Notes: generated from the letters alone by a model not told the origin. Shown: positions 15,805-25,196, counted from the first letter of the stretch. The stretch: 30,908 nucleotides of DNA from Alphaproteobacteria bacterium (GCA_009694165.1 SHVP01000019.1:1-30908), one strand, 5' to 3'. Translations and numbers: made by a program.

Positions 15805-17852
15805 CGCCCGCGTTGGGCGGCGGCGAGATCCGGCAGCGGAATATGGCAGGCGATGCGATGCCCGTCGGCCGTCGACTGTTCGGGCGGCGGCGCGCTCCGA
15901 CAGATCTCCCCCAGGTAACGGGGGCAGCGGGGATGAAAGGCGCAGCCCTCCGGCCGCGCGGTCGCATTGGGCGGCGGACCGGTGAGGACGATCCGGGTCC
16001 GCTCGCCCACGTCGATCGCGGGAATCGCCGACAGCAGGGCCTCGGTGTAGGGATGGTAGGGCGGCGCGAAGACCTCGGCCGTCGTGCCGATTTCGACGAT
16101 GCGTCCCAAATACATCACCGCTACGCGGTCCGCCAGGTAACGGACGAGGGCGAGATTGTGGCTGATGTAGACCAACGCCGTGCCCGACTGACGCTGTACC
16201 GCCAGCAGGAGATCGATGATGGCGGCCTGCACCGACACATCGAGCGCTGACACCGGCTCATCGGCGAGGACGGCCCGCGGCGATCCGGCGAAGGCACGGG
16301 CAATCCCAATGCGCTGACGCTGGCCACCCGACAATTGATGCGGTAGGCGCTCGGCCACCGATGTCGGCAAGCGCACCAACTCGAGCAGCGCGCTCACCCG
16401 GGCCGCGACCGCACCGGCATCGAGAGACCCGGCGGCGAGGCGGCGGACGGCCCGACCGAGCTGCCGGCCGATGCTGTGACTCGGGTTCAAGGTGTCGTTG
16501 GGATCCTGGAAGATCATTTGCAGCGCCGCCCGCAGGCGGGGATCGCGGCGTCCGGCCGGGACATTGCCGACTTCCTCGCCGAGCAGGCGCACGCTGCCTG
16601 CCGTCGCTCCCAGCAGCCCGGCGACGATTCGCGCGATGGTCGACTTGCCGCTGCCTGACTCGCCGACGATGGCGAGCGTTTCGCCGTCGCCGACACGCAG
16701 CGACACGGCGTCGTTGGCGCGCAGCCGGCGCCGCCGCGCCGGCCGAAGCAGTTCCGCCAGCGTGCGCGGCGCCAACCGGAAGTCCTTGCGCACCTCGGTC
16801 GTCGTGATCGCGTCACCGCGATCGGCGAGGCCAGGGCCGACCGCGGGACCGGGTGCCGCGTCGGCAAGCGGTTCGATCTCGGCCGCGCGAACGCAGCGCA
16901 CGGCCTGGCCGGGAGAGATGGCAGCGAGGACGATCGGCTGGTCGCAGCGCGCCGGCTGGCGATGGGCGCAGCGCGGGCCGAAGCGGCAGCCGGAATATCG
17001 TTCATCGGCCGCCGGCAATTGCCCCGGGATCGGCCGCAGCGGCTGGCGCTGCTTGTCGGCGGTGAGGTTCGGGAGGCAGTTGATGAGACCGGCGGTGTAA
17101 GGATGGCGCGGCCGGTGCAGGACGGTGGCGACGTCGCCCACCTCGACCGCCTCGCCCGCGTACATGACGGCCACGCGGTCGCAGACCTGGTTGACCAGGC
17201 CGAGGTTGTGCGACACGAACAAGATACCAGTACGATAGCGCCGCTGGACGGCGCGAATGAGGTCGATGATGCCGGCCTCGATCGTGACGTCGAGGGCTGT
17301 GGTCGGCTCGTCGAGCAGCAGCAGGGCGGGCCGGCTGAGCAGCGCCATCGCGATCATGGCCCGCTGCTGCTGTCCGCCCGACAACTGATGCGGGTAGGCG
17401 CGGAACGTTCGATCGGCATCGGCGATCTGCACGTCGGCCAGGACTTGGTGCGCCGCGGCGCGCGCGGCCGCGGCCGACTGGTCGGCGCGTAGGGCGGCCA
17501 CTTCGGCCAACTGGTGCCCGATCGTCATGCTCGGGTTGAGGGCTGACATCGGCTCCTGGTAGACCATCGCAACCTCGCCGCCGCGATAGCGCCGTAGGCG
17601 CGCTTCATCGAATCCGGCGACATCCTGGCCGCGAAACCGAATGGTGCCGCCGGTAACGCGACCGTTGCGGCCGAGATAGCGCATGATGGCGAGCGCCACC
17701 GTCGTCTTGCCGCAGCCCGATTCCCCGACCAGGCCGAGCGCCTCCCCCTCGCCGAGGGTGAGCGAAAAGCGCTCGACTGCGGTGATCCCGCCCCGACGAG
17801 TCCGATAACCGACCATCAGGTCGTCAATGCTGAGCAATGCCGGATTGGCCAT
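15801..17852 (-). CDS. Fused dipeptide/oligopeptide ABC ATPase (DppD-DppF type)
   Basis: A 683-residue protein with both peptide-transporter ATPases on one chain. Domain 1: Walker A GESGCGKTT, signature LSGGQQQRA, Walker B LLLLDEPTTALD, followed by an oligopeptide C-terminal extension with cysteines (GCRFGPRCAHRQPARC). Domain 2: Walker A GESGSGKST, signature LSGGQRQRI, Walker B AVLADEPVSALD, and a second cysteine-bearing extension (EGCAFHPRCPRYLGEICR). In Dpp/Opp ATPases these Cys clusters can bind an Fe-S cluster. It is the last gene of a minus-strand operon, three bases after the permease gene. The fusion removes the need for heterodimer assembly. The substrate is probably peptides, but opines or glutathione are possible for this family. 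Confidence 0.93.
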   Translation of the reverse strand: MANPALLSIDDLMVGYRTRRGGITAVERFSLTLGEGEALGLVGESGCGKTTVALAIMRYLGRNGRVTGGTIRFRGQDVAGFDEARLRRYRGGEVAMVYQEPMSALNPSMTIGHQLAEVAALRADQSAAAARAAAHQVLADVQIADADRTFRAYPHQLSGGQQQRAMIAMALLSRPALLLLDEPTTALDVTIEAGIIDLIRAVQRRYRTGILFVSHNLGLVNQVCDRVAVMYAGEAVEVGDVATVLHRPRHPYTAGLINCLPNLTADKQRQPLRPIPGQLPAADERYSGCRFGPRCAHRQPARCDQPIVLAAISPGQAVRCVRAAEIEPLADAAPGPAVGPGLADRGDAITTTEVRKDFRLAPRTLAELLRPARRRRLRANDAVSLRVGDGETLAIVGESGSGKSTIARIVAGLLGATAGSVRLLGEEVGNVPAGRRDPRLRAALQMIFQDPNDTLNPSHSIGRQLGRAVRRLAAGSLDAGAVAARVSALLELVRLPTSVAERLPHQLSGGQRQRIGIARAFAGSPRAVLADEPVSALDVSVQAAIIDLLLAVQRQSGTALVYISHNLALVRYLADRVAVMYLGRIVEIGTTAEVFAPPYHPYTEALLSAIPAIDVGERTRIVLTGPPPNATARPEGCAFHPRCPRYLGEICRSAPPPEQSTADGHRIACHIPLPDLAAAQRGR

Positions 17853-17855
17853 CGG

Positions 17856-18737
17856 CTAGTCCCGTTGCGCGGCTTCGCGCAGGCCGTCGGCCAGCAGGTT
17901 GAAGCCGAGAACCAGGCTGGAAATCGCCGCGCAAGGCAGCAGCACCATATGCGGGAACACGAGAGCGAAGGAGCGGGCGTCGTGGACCATGCCGCCCCAG
18001 TCGGGGTCGGGCGGCGGCAGGCCGAGGCCGAGGAAGCCGAGGACGCCGATGCCGATGGTGACATATCCCATGCGCAGACAGGCATCGACGATCAGTGGAC
18101 CGCGTGCATTCGGCAGGATCTCGACGAACAGGATGTACCAGGCATTGTCACCGCGCACCTGGGCGGCGGCGACATAGTCGCGGGTGCGGATGTCGAGCGT
18201 CAGGCCGCGGACGATGCGCATGATGGCCGGCGCGCTGCCGAAGGTCACGGCGAGGATGATGTTGAGGCCCGAAGCGCCGATCGTCGTGATGATCAGGATG
18301 TAGAGAACGAGAACCGGGAAGGCGAGAATCACGTCGTTCACGCGCGACAACATTTCATCGACCCAGCCGCGCCAGTAGCCGGCCGCCAGCCCGAGCACGA
18401 TCCCGATGCCGTAGGCGGCGGCGGTCGCCGCCGGCGCGTAGATCAGGACGCGGCGCGAGCCCCAGACGATGCGACTGAGGATATCGCGACCGAGGTGGTC
18501 GGTGCCGAGCCAGAAGGTTCCGGCCCGGCCGGCATCGAGGGGAAAGGCGAAGGGTTGGATTTGGGCGTTGGGGGGAAAGGGTGCGATAACGGGGGCGGCG
18601 ATGGCGATGAGCGCCCACAGCACGATGAGGCCGACGCCGACGACGGCGGCGCGGCTCTTGCCCAGGCGCCGCCAGGCCGGCGCAGCCAGGCGCGGCACGT
18701 GATAGGCGGATGGAGTGTCGGCGCCGTCCGCCATCAT
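17856..18737 (-). CDS. Peptide ABC transporter permease, DppC type
   Basis: A 293-residue inner-membrane permease of the BPD_transp_1 family with an N-terminal OppC/DppC segment (WRRLGKSRAAVVGVGLIVLW). The characteristic FWLGTDHLGRDILSRIVWGSR is at about residues 75-95. The EAA-type loop for ATPase contact lies in DYVAAAQVRGDNAWYILFVE. Five to six membrane helices are visible. It overlaps the upstream permease gene by four bases (ATGA), so the two are translationally coupled. It partners DppB-type permease and the fused ATPase. Confidence 0.93.
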   Translation of the reverse strand: MMADGADTPSAYHVPRLAAPAWRRLGKSRAAVVGVGLIVLWALIAIAAPVIAPFPPNAQIQPFAFPLDAGRAGTFWLGTDHLGRDILSRIVWGSRRVLIYAPAATAAAYGIGIVLGLAAGYWRGWVDEMLSRVNDVILAFPVLVLYILIITTIGASGLNIILAVTFGSAPAIMRIVRGLTLDIRTRDYVAAAQVRGDNAWYILFVEILPNARGPLIVDACLRMGYVTIGIGVLGFLGLGLPPPDPDWGGMVHDARSFALVFPHMVLLPCAAISSLVLGFNLLADGLREAAQRD

Positions 18738-19666
18738 CCCGCCCGCATGCGTGGATTGAGGACGAGGTAGCCGATGTCGGCCAACGCTTGCGTGGCGACG
18801 GCGACGAAGACCGACACCATGGCGCAGGCCTCAATCATGTAAATGTCCTGATTCAGCGACGCTTCGAGCAGCAGGGCCCCGAACCCTTTGTAAGCAAAGA
18901 ACGACTCGACCACGATGACGCCCGACAGCAGCCAATTGATGTGCAGAGTCAGAACGGTGAAGGGGGTGATGAGGGCGTTGCGCAACGCGTGATGAGTGAT
19001 CACGCGATGGTAGGGCAACCCCTTGAGGACGGCGGTGCGCACGTAGGGCGCTGCCATGACGTCGGCCATGGAGGCGCGCGTCATCCGGGCGACATAGCCG
19101 AAGTCGTACACCACCAGCACAGCCGCCGGCAGAATCAACTGCCGCGCGTCCCAACCGTCCGCCATGCCGCTCGTCCCCGGCAACCAGCCGAGCCAGAACA
19201 CGAAGATGCCGGCCAGAAAGACGGCGGAGGCGAACTCGGGGAATGACGTCGTCACGATGCTCGTGAACGAGATGGCTCGGTCGAGCGGCCTGCCTTCCTG
19301 CATCCCGGCGAGGACGCCGAAAAATAGCGACAGCGGCGCGATGATGGCGAGCGCGGTGAACGCAAGCACGGCGGTATTGAACAGGCGGGTCCACAGCACC
19401 GCGGCCACCGGCGCCTTGAAGCGAATCGATTCGCCGAAGTCACCGACGGCGAAACGGGCCAGCCATTCGCCATAGCGCTCGACGACCGGTCGAAAGTAGC
19501 CGTTTTGCTCGAGCCAGAGCTGCTGCTGCTCGACCGTCGTATAGGGGCCGATGAATTTTATGGCGACGTTGCTTGGCGTCGCCTCGAGCAACAGGAAGAC
19601 GATCGCCGAGACGACGACCATCGTCGCGACGAGATACGCGAGTCGCTTGAAAACGGCGAACGCCAC
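18734..19666 (-). CDS. Peptide ABC transporter permease, DppB type
   Basis: A 310-residue permease with the DppB N-terminus (FKRLAYLVATMVVVSAIVFL), about six transmembrane segments and the EAA-like loop in YVRTAVLKGLPYHRVITHHA followed by LRNALITP. It also has the usual periplasmic loop after helix 1 (EQNGYFRPVVERYGEWLARF then AVGDFGES). ATG 19666 is the only start consistent with helix 1. It stands 67 bases downstream of the binding-protein gene, a gap that holds a strong hairpin. It is coupled to the DppC-type gene by an ATGA overlap. Confidence 0.92.
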   Translation of the reverse strand: MAFAVFKRLAYLVATMVVVSAIVFLLLEATPSNVAIKFIGPYTTVEQQQLWLEQNGYFRPVVERYGEWLARFAVGDFGESIRFKAPVAAVLWTRLFNTAVLAFTALAIIAPLSLFFGVLAGMQEGRPLDRAISFTSIVTTSFPEFASAVFLAGIFVFWLGWLPGTSGMADGWDARQLILPAAVLVVYDFGYVARMTRASMADVMAAPYVRTAVLKGLPYHRVITHHALRNALITPFTVLTLHINWLLSGVIVVESFFAYKGFGALLLEASLNQDIYMIEACAMVSVFVAVATQALADIGYLVLNPRMRAG

Positions 19667-19698
19667 GGGCGGTCGGAGTGGGTTGGCAGGGAGGGAAG

Positions 19699-19723
19699 CG
19701 GCGGGGACCGTGCGTCCCCGCCG
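19699..19723 (-). other. 10-bp hairpin between binding-protein and permease genes
   Basis: CGGCGGGGAC (19699-19708) and GTCCCCGCCG (19714-19723) pair perfectly around a five-base loop. It lies 11 bases before the start of the next gap part and directly after the binding-protein stop (19734 on this strand). There is no U-run. Such hairpins in ABC operons are known to stabilise the upstream binding-protein transcript or to reduce read-through to the permeases. Confidence 0.65.
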
Positions 19724-19733
19724 TGCCCGATCT

Positions 19734-21440
19734 CTACGCTTCGAGCCAGACCTTGTGGAGCTGGTGCTCGAGCGCGACGTGGATCTTGAAGTCCTTGACC
19801 TTCTTATTGGAGGCGTTGATCACCGAGCGCCAGTAGGGCTGCGACACGACCGAGCTTTCCTGCAGGCGTTTTTGCAGCTTCTCGACGATTTTCTGCCGCT
19901 CTTTGGGATCTGGGGTGCCCGTGGCATCGTCGAGCCACTTGTCGTATTCGGGGTCGCTGTGACCGGTTTCGTTCCACACGCCGCCGGTGCGATAGGCGAG
20001 GTTCAGCACCTGTACCCCGAGCGGACGGTGTCCCCACGACGTGAAGCCGAAGGGCGCCGTCAGCCAGCGGTCGAAATAGGTGCTACCCGGCATGACGTTG
20101 ACCGCGATGTTGATTCCCGCCGGTTTGGCCATTTCTGCGATCGCATGGCAGGTGTTGGTTTCCCAACTCGGGGCGGCGACGCAGTTGATGGTCAGGCTGA
20201 GTCCGTTGTCGTATCCGGCGGCCTTCAAGAGGGCCTTGGCTTTTTCGATGTCGGGCTTCGGCCGGTCGGCCAGCTTGGCGTACTCCGGATGAATGGGTGC
20301 GACATGGTGGTCCTCGGCTGGCAGTCCGTGCCCCCGATAGGCGAGCTCGAGGACGCGGGCGTGGTCGACGGTCAGGCGAATGGCCTCGCGCACCCGTTTG
20401 TCGTCGAACGGCTTCTCGGTGATGCGCATTCGGGCAACGCCCGTCGCCGCCGTCGCCGCCTCGTTCAGTTGCAGGGTTGGAATCTTCTGAACCGCGTCGA
20501 TCGCGTCGGGCGAAATCTGGTTCACCAGGTCGATCTGGTTTGACGCCAAGGCGGCAATGATCGCCGCTTGATCGCTGCCGAGGTCGACATAGGTGATCTG
20601 GTCGAGATAGAGCTCCTCGCCCCAGTATTCGCCCTTCGGTCGCTTGGCGAGCACCGATTTCTGGCCGACGGTGTGCTCCATCAGCCGGAACGGACCGGTG
20701 CCGATCGGGTTCTTGCGGAAATCGCTGCCCATATCGCCATAGCGGCGGTGGACCAAGAGGGCCGGATAGTCGGCAAAGGCCTCGGGCAGCGACAGGTCCG
20801 GCGTGCGCAGATGGAGCCGAACGGTGTGGCTGTCGGCCTTCTCGATCGACCCTTCGGCCATCGAAGTGCGCATCACCGGCTTGCCCTTGTCGTCCCTGCG
20901 ACCGGTATCGACGGTGACGGTCATTGACTTGAAGCGGCTCTGGTTCGACGACGCGGTCGCCGGATCGAGCCAGCGGGTGAGGTTGAAGATCAGATCGTCG
21001 GCGTTGAACTCGTCGCCGTTCGACCATTTGATGTTGCGCCGCAGCTTGAATTCCCAGGTCTTCAGATCGGCCGACGGTTTCCAGCTTTCGGCGAGATAGG
21101 GCCGCGCGACGTTGTCGAGGCCGATCTGCACCAGCGGTTCGATCATCTGGCGCGCGACGTTGGCTTTCATCGGCCAGTCGTACTTGGCCGGATCGGCGAT
21201 ATCCAGGACATCCATGCCGATGCGGAGGTTGCCGCCCATCCGGGGGCGTGCCGCCTGTGCCAGTGCCCTGCGCGTCAGGCCCTGGCCGGTCACGGTGCCC
21301 GCGATGGTATAGGCGGCCGCCGCGGAAATGCCGAGGAGCGTTGCGGTACGAAGAAATTCCCGGCGATCGATCGCGCCGGTCTGCAGCTGGTGAAGAAGTT
21401 CGGGGACGTAGGAATGTCCCTGGCTACTGTACTCAGGCAT
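19734..21440 (-). CDS. Peptide/nickel-type ABC solute-binding protein (SBP_bac_5), Tat-exported
   Basis: A 568-residue periplasmic binding protein that leads the peptide transporter operon. Residues 26-31 (RREFLR) followed by a hydrophobic stretch (TATLLGISAAAAYTIAG) form a twin-arginine signal, so it is probably exported folded. The family-5 core includes YLAESWKPSADLKTWEFKLR, NIKWSNGDEFNADDLIFNL and NPIGTGPFRL. ATG 21440 has GGGAGG five bases upstream. The same frame is open for another 380 codons upstream, but that part is antisense to the cyclase gene and is not coding. Its ligand is unknown. Tat export is more common for binding proteins that carry cofactors or fold fast. Confidence 0.94.
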   Translation of the reverse strand: MPEYSSQGHSYVPELLHQLQTGAIDRREFLRTATLLGISAAAAYTIAGTVTGQGLTRRALAQAARPRMGGNLRIGMDVLDIADPAKYDWPMKANVARQMIEPLVQIGLDNVARPYLAESWKPSADLKTWEFKLRRNIKWSNGDEFNADDLIFNLTRWLDPATASSNQSRFKSMTVTVDTGRRDDKGKPVMRTSMAEGSIEKADSHTVRLHLRTPDLSLPEAFADYPALLVHRRYGDMGSDFRKNPIGTGPFRLMEHTVGQKSVLAKRPKGEYWGEELYLDQITYVDLGSDQAAIIAALASNQIDLVNQISPDAIDAVQKIPTLQLNEAATAATGVARMRITEKPFDDKRVREAIRLTVDHARVLELAYRGHGLPAEDHHVAPIHPEYAKLADRPKPDIEKAKALLKAAGYDNGLSLTINCVAAPSWETNTCHAIAEMAKPAGINIAVNVMPGSTYFDRWLTAPFGFTSWGHRPLGVQVLNLAYRTGGVWNETGHSDPEYDKWLDDATGTPDPKERQKIVEKLQKRLQESSVVSQPYWRSVINASNKKVKDFKIHVALEHQLHKVWLEA

Positions 21441-21574
21441 AGCGTCCTCCCCTGGTGTTGTGCATGGAGCCGAGCGTAGTCGCCTCGGCCACGTCCATAG
21501 TGGGCCGTTTTCCCCCCTTTGGGAATAATGCAGTTGTGAAGCGCCGGTGCGGCGGCCGGCCGGCCGGCTGTGGA

Positions 21575-23797
21575 TTATTTCGAGGTGGCGACGTAGACGC
21601 CGTCCCATTGGGGCGGCGGCGGATTGGTGCGGTATTCGGCGATGCGCTCGGCGTAGAGATCGTAGAAGTCGTCGAGGCCGGCGGGAATGAGGGCCTGGGC
21701 GAGGACGCGGCACTCGGTCATGACCGCCTCGGCCTCGTCCCAGCGCTGGCCGCGATAGGCCGGTAGGAACTCGCGATGCTTGGCGGCAAAGGCCTGGAAC
21801 GGCGCACTGGCCGCCATCTCGGGCGCTCCCAGCAGGCCGAAGATGCGGACCGCCTCCTTCTTGCCCTTGACCGCGATCTGGTCGAGCTCGATCGCCGCAT
21901 ACTCCATCGCCTGCGCCCGCGTCTCCTGGCCGATCACCACGTTCATGCCGTAGGTCTTCGACTGGCCCTCCAGCCGCGAGGCCAAGTTCACCGCGTCGCC
22001 CAGCACCGAATAGTCGAAGCGCCGGTCCGACCCCATGTTGCCGACCACGCAGTCGCCGGTGTTGAGGCCGATGCCGATCTTGATCGGGTAGAACGGCTGC
22101 TTCTCGGCCTCGGCCTCGAGCTGCTCGTTGAGCTTGGGCAGGTGCTCGAACATCGCCAGTGCCGAGGTGCAGGCATGGCGGGCGTGCTCGGCGTCGTCGA
22201 GCGGCGCGTTCCAGAACGCCATGATGCAGTCGCCCATGTACTTGTCGATGGTGCCCTGGCGCTCGAGGATGATGTTGGTCATCGGCGTCAGGAACTTGTT
22301 GATCAGCCTGGTCAGGCCCTGCGGGTTGGTCTTGAAGGTCTCGGAGATGGCGGTGAAGCCGCGCACGTCGCAGAACAGGAAGGTCATGTTCTTCATCTCG
22401 CCGCCCAGCTTCAGCCGGCCCGGGTCCGCTGCTAGTTGCTCGACCAGGGCGGGCGACAGGTATTGCGCGAAGGCGCCGCGCACCTGGCGTTTTTCCCCCT
22501 CGGTCCTGAGGAAGTTGAGCGCCGAAGAGGAGACGAACACCAACGCCACCACGGCTGAGGCGTAAAGCGGGTCGACCAGCCACCGCTCACCGGCATAGAG
22601 ATACCAGGACACGCCGACGGCAAAGCCAACGCCGACCACCGCAGCGAGGGCGCTCCACGCCGCCCCCAGACGCGGCAACAGGGCGATCAGCAGCAGCCCG
22701 AGGGCGATCATGTAGAGGAGTTCGGCGGTCGGCGCCCAGTCCGGCCGTTCCAAGTAATGTCCGAGCAGCATCTGTTCGACCGCCTGGACGTGGATCTCGA
22801 CGCCCGGCGCCGCCGGGTCCAAGGGCGTCGGCCGCAGATCGAACAGTCCGGCGGCCGAGGTGCCGATGAAAACGATCTGGCCGTTGACCCGTCCTTCGTC
22901 GAAATCCTCGCCCAGAACCTCGGCAGCCGAAATGCGGCGCTCGTCCGACCGCGGGGTGAAATGGATCCACAGCCGGCCGGAGTCGTCGGTCGGTACCTCG
23001 ATGCGGCCGATCTTGAAACTGACGATGCCGGTCTGTTCGCCAAACCCGGTCTCGAGATTGGCGCCGACGGACTTGATGATCGGCGTGCGCGCCCCTTGGC
23101 CGACGCGGACTGCTTCGGCCGCCAGCGACGGATAGATCGTGTCGCCGATGCGTAGCGCCAACGGCACCCGTCGCACGATCCCGTCGCGCTCCGGGACCAG
23201 ATTGAAGGAGCCGTTGCCGATCGCCCCCTTCTCCAGCGCCGGCAGGCTGGTCACGCCGCCGCGGAAGTTGGGCAAAAACGGCGTGGGGTCGTTGCCGGCG
23301 CGCGCGAAGGACACCTTGGCTTCGGGCCGGCGGACGGTCGCTTCGGCGGTCAAGACGAAGCCCGCGACCACTGGTGCCTGGGCGATGACGTCGGCGAGAA
23401 TTGCGTCATGGTCGGGCAGGGTGTCGATTGCCGCCTGCAGTGCCTCGACCTCCGGGGTCGCCGGCCACAGGGGAATAACCTGCCGGGGCGACGTCCGGTC
23501 GGGCTCGGCGAACACGATGTCGAAGGCGATCGCCACCGCCCCAGCATTGGCGAGGCGGGCGACGAGTTCGGCGATACGGGTGCGCGGCCACGGCCACTGG
23601 CCGAGCGCCTCGAGCGAGCGATCATCGATATCGACATACTTGACCGCCACCGGCTCATACGGGCGCGGGGCAATCCGCTGATAGAGGTCGAAGACCCTGA
23701 GTTGAAACTCCTGCACCGCCTCGACGCGCAGATTGACCGCCGCCGCAAGGGCGATCAGCACGACCGGTATGATGATGTGGAGCCAGCGGTACAGCAT
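21575..23797 (-). CDS. CHASE2-domain adenylate cyclase (class III)
   Basis: A 740-residue membrane cyclase that would make cAMP from ATP. The N-terminal helix (WLHIIIPVVLIALAAAVNLR) leads into an extracellular CHASE2 sensor (about residues 30-345; VDIDDRSLEALGQWPWPR and AFDIVFAEPD are typical). Then come three membrane helices (about 350-440) and a cytoplasmic cyclase domain (about 465-640). FCDVRGF and DKYMGDCIMAFW supply the metal Asp residues and the Lys; NLASRLEG supplies Asn/Arg. The C-terminal tail ends QWDGVYVATSK, like that of the frameshifted cyclase. The gene is intact. It is 65 bases downstream of the GAF-HD-GYP gene on the same strand, so it may be co-transcribed. Confidence 0.93.
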   Translation of the reverse strand: MLYRWLHIIIPVVLIALAAAVNLRVEAVQEFQLRVFDLYQRIAPRPYEPVAVKYVDIDDRSLEALGQWPWPRTRIAELVARLANAGAVAIAFDIVFAEPDRTSPRQVIPLWPATPEVEALQAAIDTLPDHDAILADVIAQAPVVAGFVLTAEATVRRPEAKVSFARAGNDPTPFLPNFRGGVTSLPALEKGAIGNGSFNLVPERDGIVRRVPLALRIGDTIYPSLAAEAVRVGQGARTPIIKSVGANLETGFGEQTGIVSFKIGRIEVPTDDSGRLWIHFTPRSDERRISAAEVLGEDFDEGRVNGQIVFIGTSAAGLFDLRPTPLDPAAPGVEIHVQAVEQMLLGHYLERPDWAPTAELLYMIALGLLLIALLPRLGAAWSALAAVVGVGFAVGVSWYLYAGERWLVDPLYASAVVALVFVSSSALNFLRTEGEKRQVRGAFAQYLSPALVEQLAADPGRLKLGGEMKNMTFLFCDVRGFTAISETFKTNPQGLTRLINKFLTPMTNIILERQGTIDKYMGDCIMAFWNAPLDDAEHARHACTSALAMFEHLPKLNEQLEAEAEKQPFYPIKIGIGLNTGDCVVGNMGSDRRFDYSVLGDAVNLASRLEGQSKTYGMNVVIGQETRAQAMEYAAIELDQIAVKGKKEAVRIFGLLGAPEMAASAPFQAFAAKHREFLPAYRGQRWDEAEAVMTECRVLAQALIPAGLDDFYDLYAERIAEYRTNPPPPQWDGVYVATSK

Positions 23798-23808
23798 GCG
23801 TCCATCCG

Positions 23809-23859
23809 TTCGCCCGTTCGCGGGCGAATGTCGGTCACCTTAGGCCCGGGCTAGGGCCT
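23809..23859 (-). other. Two hairpins between the HD-GYP and cyclase genes
   Basis: TTCGCCCG/CGGGCGAA (23809-23816 with 23821-23828, 4-base loop) and AGGCCC/GGGCCT (23842-23847 with 23854-23859) are perfect stems in the 65-base gap. Neither has a T-run. They could weaken read-through or protect transcript ends. Confidence 0.5.
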
Positions 23860-23862
23860 CCG

Positions 23863-25093
23863 CTAGTCGGTGAGCCGACGCCAAATCTTGTCGAGGCCTT
23901 CGTGGTTCTTGGCGAAGACCTCGACCAGATGCGGATCAAAGTGCCCGAGCGGGTCGATTCGCTCGTCGCCATTGACGATGACATCGACCGCTTGCTTGTG
24001 GTTGTATCCCGGTTTGTACGACCGCTTCGAGCGCAGTGCGTCGTATGTATCGGCAAGGGCGACGATGCGGGCTGAGATCGGGATCTCCTCGCCCTTCACG
24101 CGGTGGGGATAGCCGGTGCCGTTCCACTTCTCGTGATGGAAGAGTGCGATTTCCGCCGCCATCTTCAGTCGGTAGGAATGGGACAGGATCTGATGCCCGT
24201 AGATGGGATGCTTGTCCATCTGCCGGCGTTCCTCGGGCGACAGCTCGCCGCCTTTGTTGAGGATGGAGTTGATCGATCGACAACTTGCCGACATCGTGTA
24301 ATTGTGCCGAATAGCGGATTTCGTCGCAAAACTCCTTCGGCATGCCGATGCATTGGGCGAGGTAATGGGGATACTCGTTCACCCGCACGATGTGGTTGCC
24401 GGTGTCCTCGTCGTAGATTTCCGCCGCGCGCGCCAGCAGATTGATCGAAATCTTGAAGGCATCCTCGGTCTCAGCCTGCAGCGCGGCGATCTGCGCCCGC
24501 TGCTGGGCGAGCGCGCGGTTGCGCTGGCGCAGCTTCAGGTTGGTTTCCTGGATCTGCTCGAGGTTGTCGGTGCGCTCGATGTACCCCGCCACCACGGTCG
24601 CCACCGGCAGCAAGCGTTCGACGTCGCGTGCGGTGAACGGCGCCGGTGCTTGCCGTCGCCCCGAGCGCCGATTGATCAACTCGATGACGGCAATGACCTC
24701 GCCCTGAAAATTCTTGACCGGCAAGCACAGCAGCGAGCGGGTCTCGCGGCCGGGAATGTCGAGCTTGGCGTCGTGGGCGTAGGGTCGACCGTCGGGAACT
24801 TTTCGCACATCGGCGAGGCGCACCACCTGGCCGGTTCTGGCGACATAGCCGGCAATCGACGCGGCGTTGAGCGCGAGGGCGCTGGTGGGAAGGCGCCGAA
24901 GCGATGCCGTTCCCATCTGGCGCGCGGTCGGCACCAGGACGCGCTCGCGGCCGCGGCGGCGCACCACATAGATCGTTCCCGCCTCGGCCGCCGTTTCATC
25001 ACGGCACCGGCGCAGAAAACGGTCGAGCAAACGGGCCACCGTCCGTGGCGCGTCCGCTTCCACGTAGTTGAGAAACTCGAGGACGAGGCTCAT
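23863..25093 (-). pseudogene. GAF-HD-GYP phosphodiesterase, single frameshift
   Basis: Reconstructed as about 409 residues. GAF domain: about 20-170 (GTIYVVRRRGRERVLVPTAR, ETRSLLCLPVKNFQGEVIAV). A short coiled coil (LEQIQETNLKLRQRNRALAQ) leads to the HD-GYP domain. Family members cleave c-di-GMP to pGpG and GMP. HD residues are in LHDVGKLSID and the GYP signature in HHEKWNGTGYP, so the catalytic set is present on both sides of the break. The frame changes at 24271-24280, within a GATCGATCGA run: HDVGKLSID should continue NSILNKGGELSPEE. One extra base explains it. Without correction the protein ends soon after the HD half. ATG 25093 is the start; the ribosome-binding site is weak. The gene may be dead or the base may be an error. 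Confidence 0.8.
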
Positions 25094-25196
25094 GGTCCGT
25101 GATTCCGGCCGGCGCCGCGAATTCGCACGGCCAAGCCAAGGGTTAGTGAAAGTACTGCTAATACTTGGTAAATGCTACCGACCAGCGCAAGGGCAA

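Noticed and set aside
21551..21570. GGCC-GGCC run as a tandem repeat or CRISPR-like element
   Set aside because: Simple self-complementary GC run at a gene end; no spacers or array are present anywhere in the window.
21441..22583. 380-codon upstream extension of the peptide-binding protein frame
   Set aside because: Arg/Gly/Pro-rich shadow in the same strand as the cyclase gene but in another frame. The SBP has a perfect Tat signal and ribosome-binding site at 21440.
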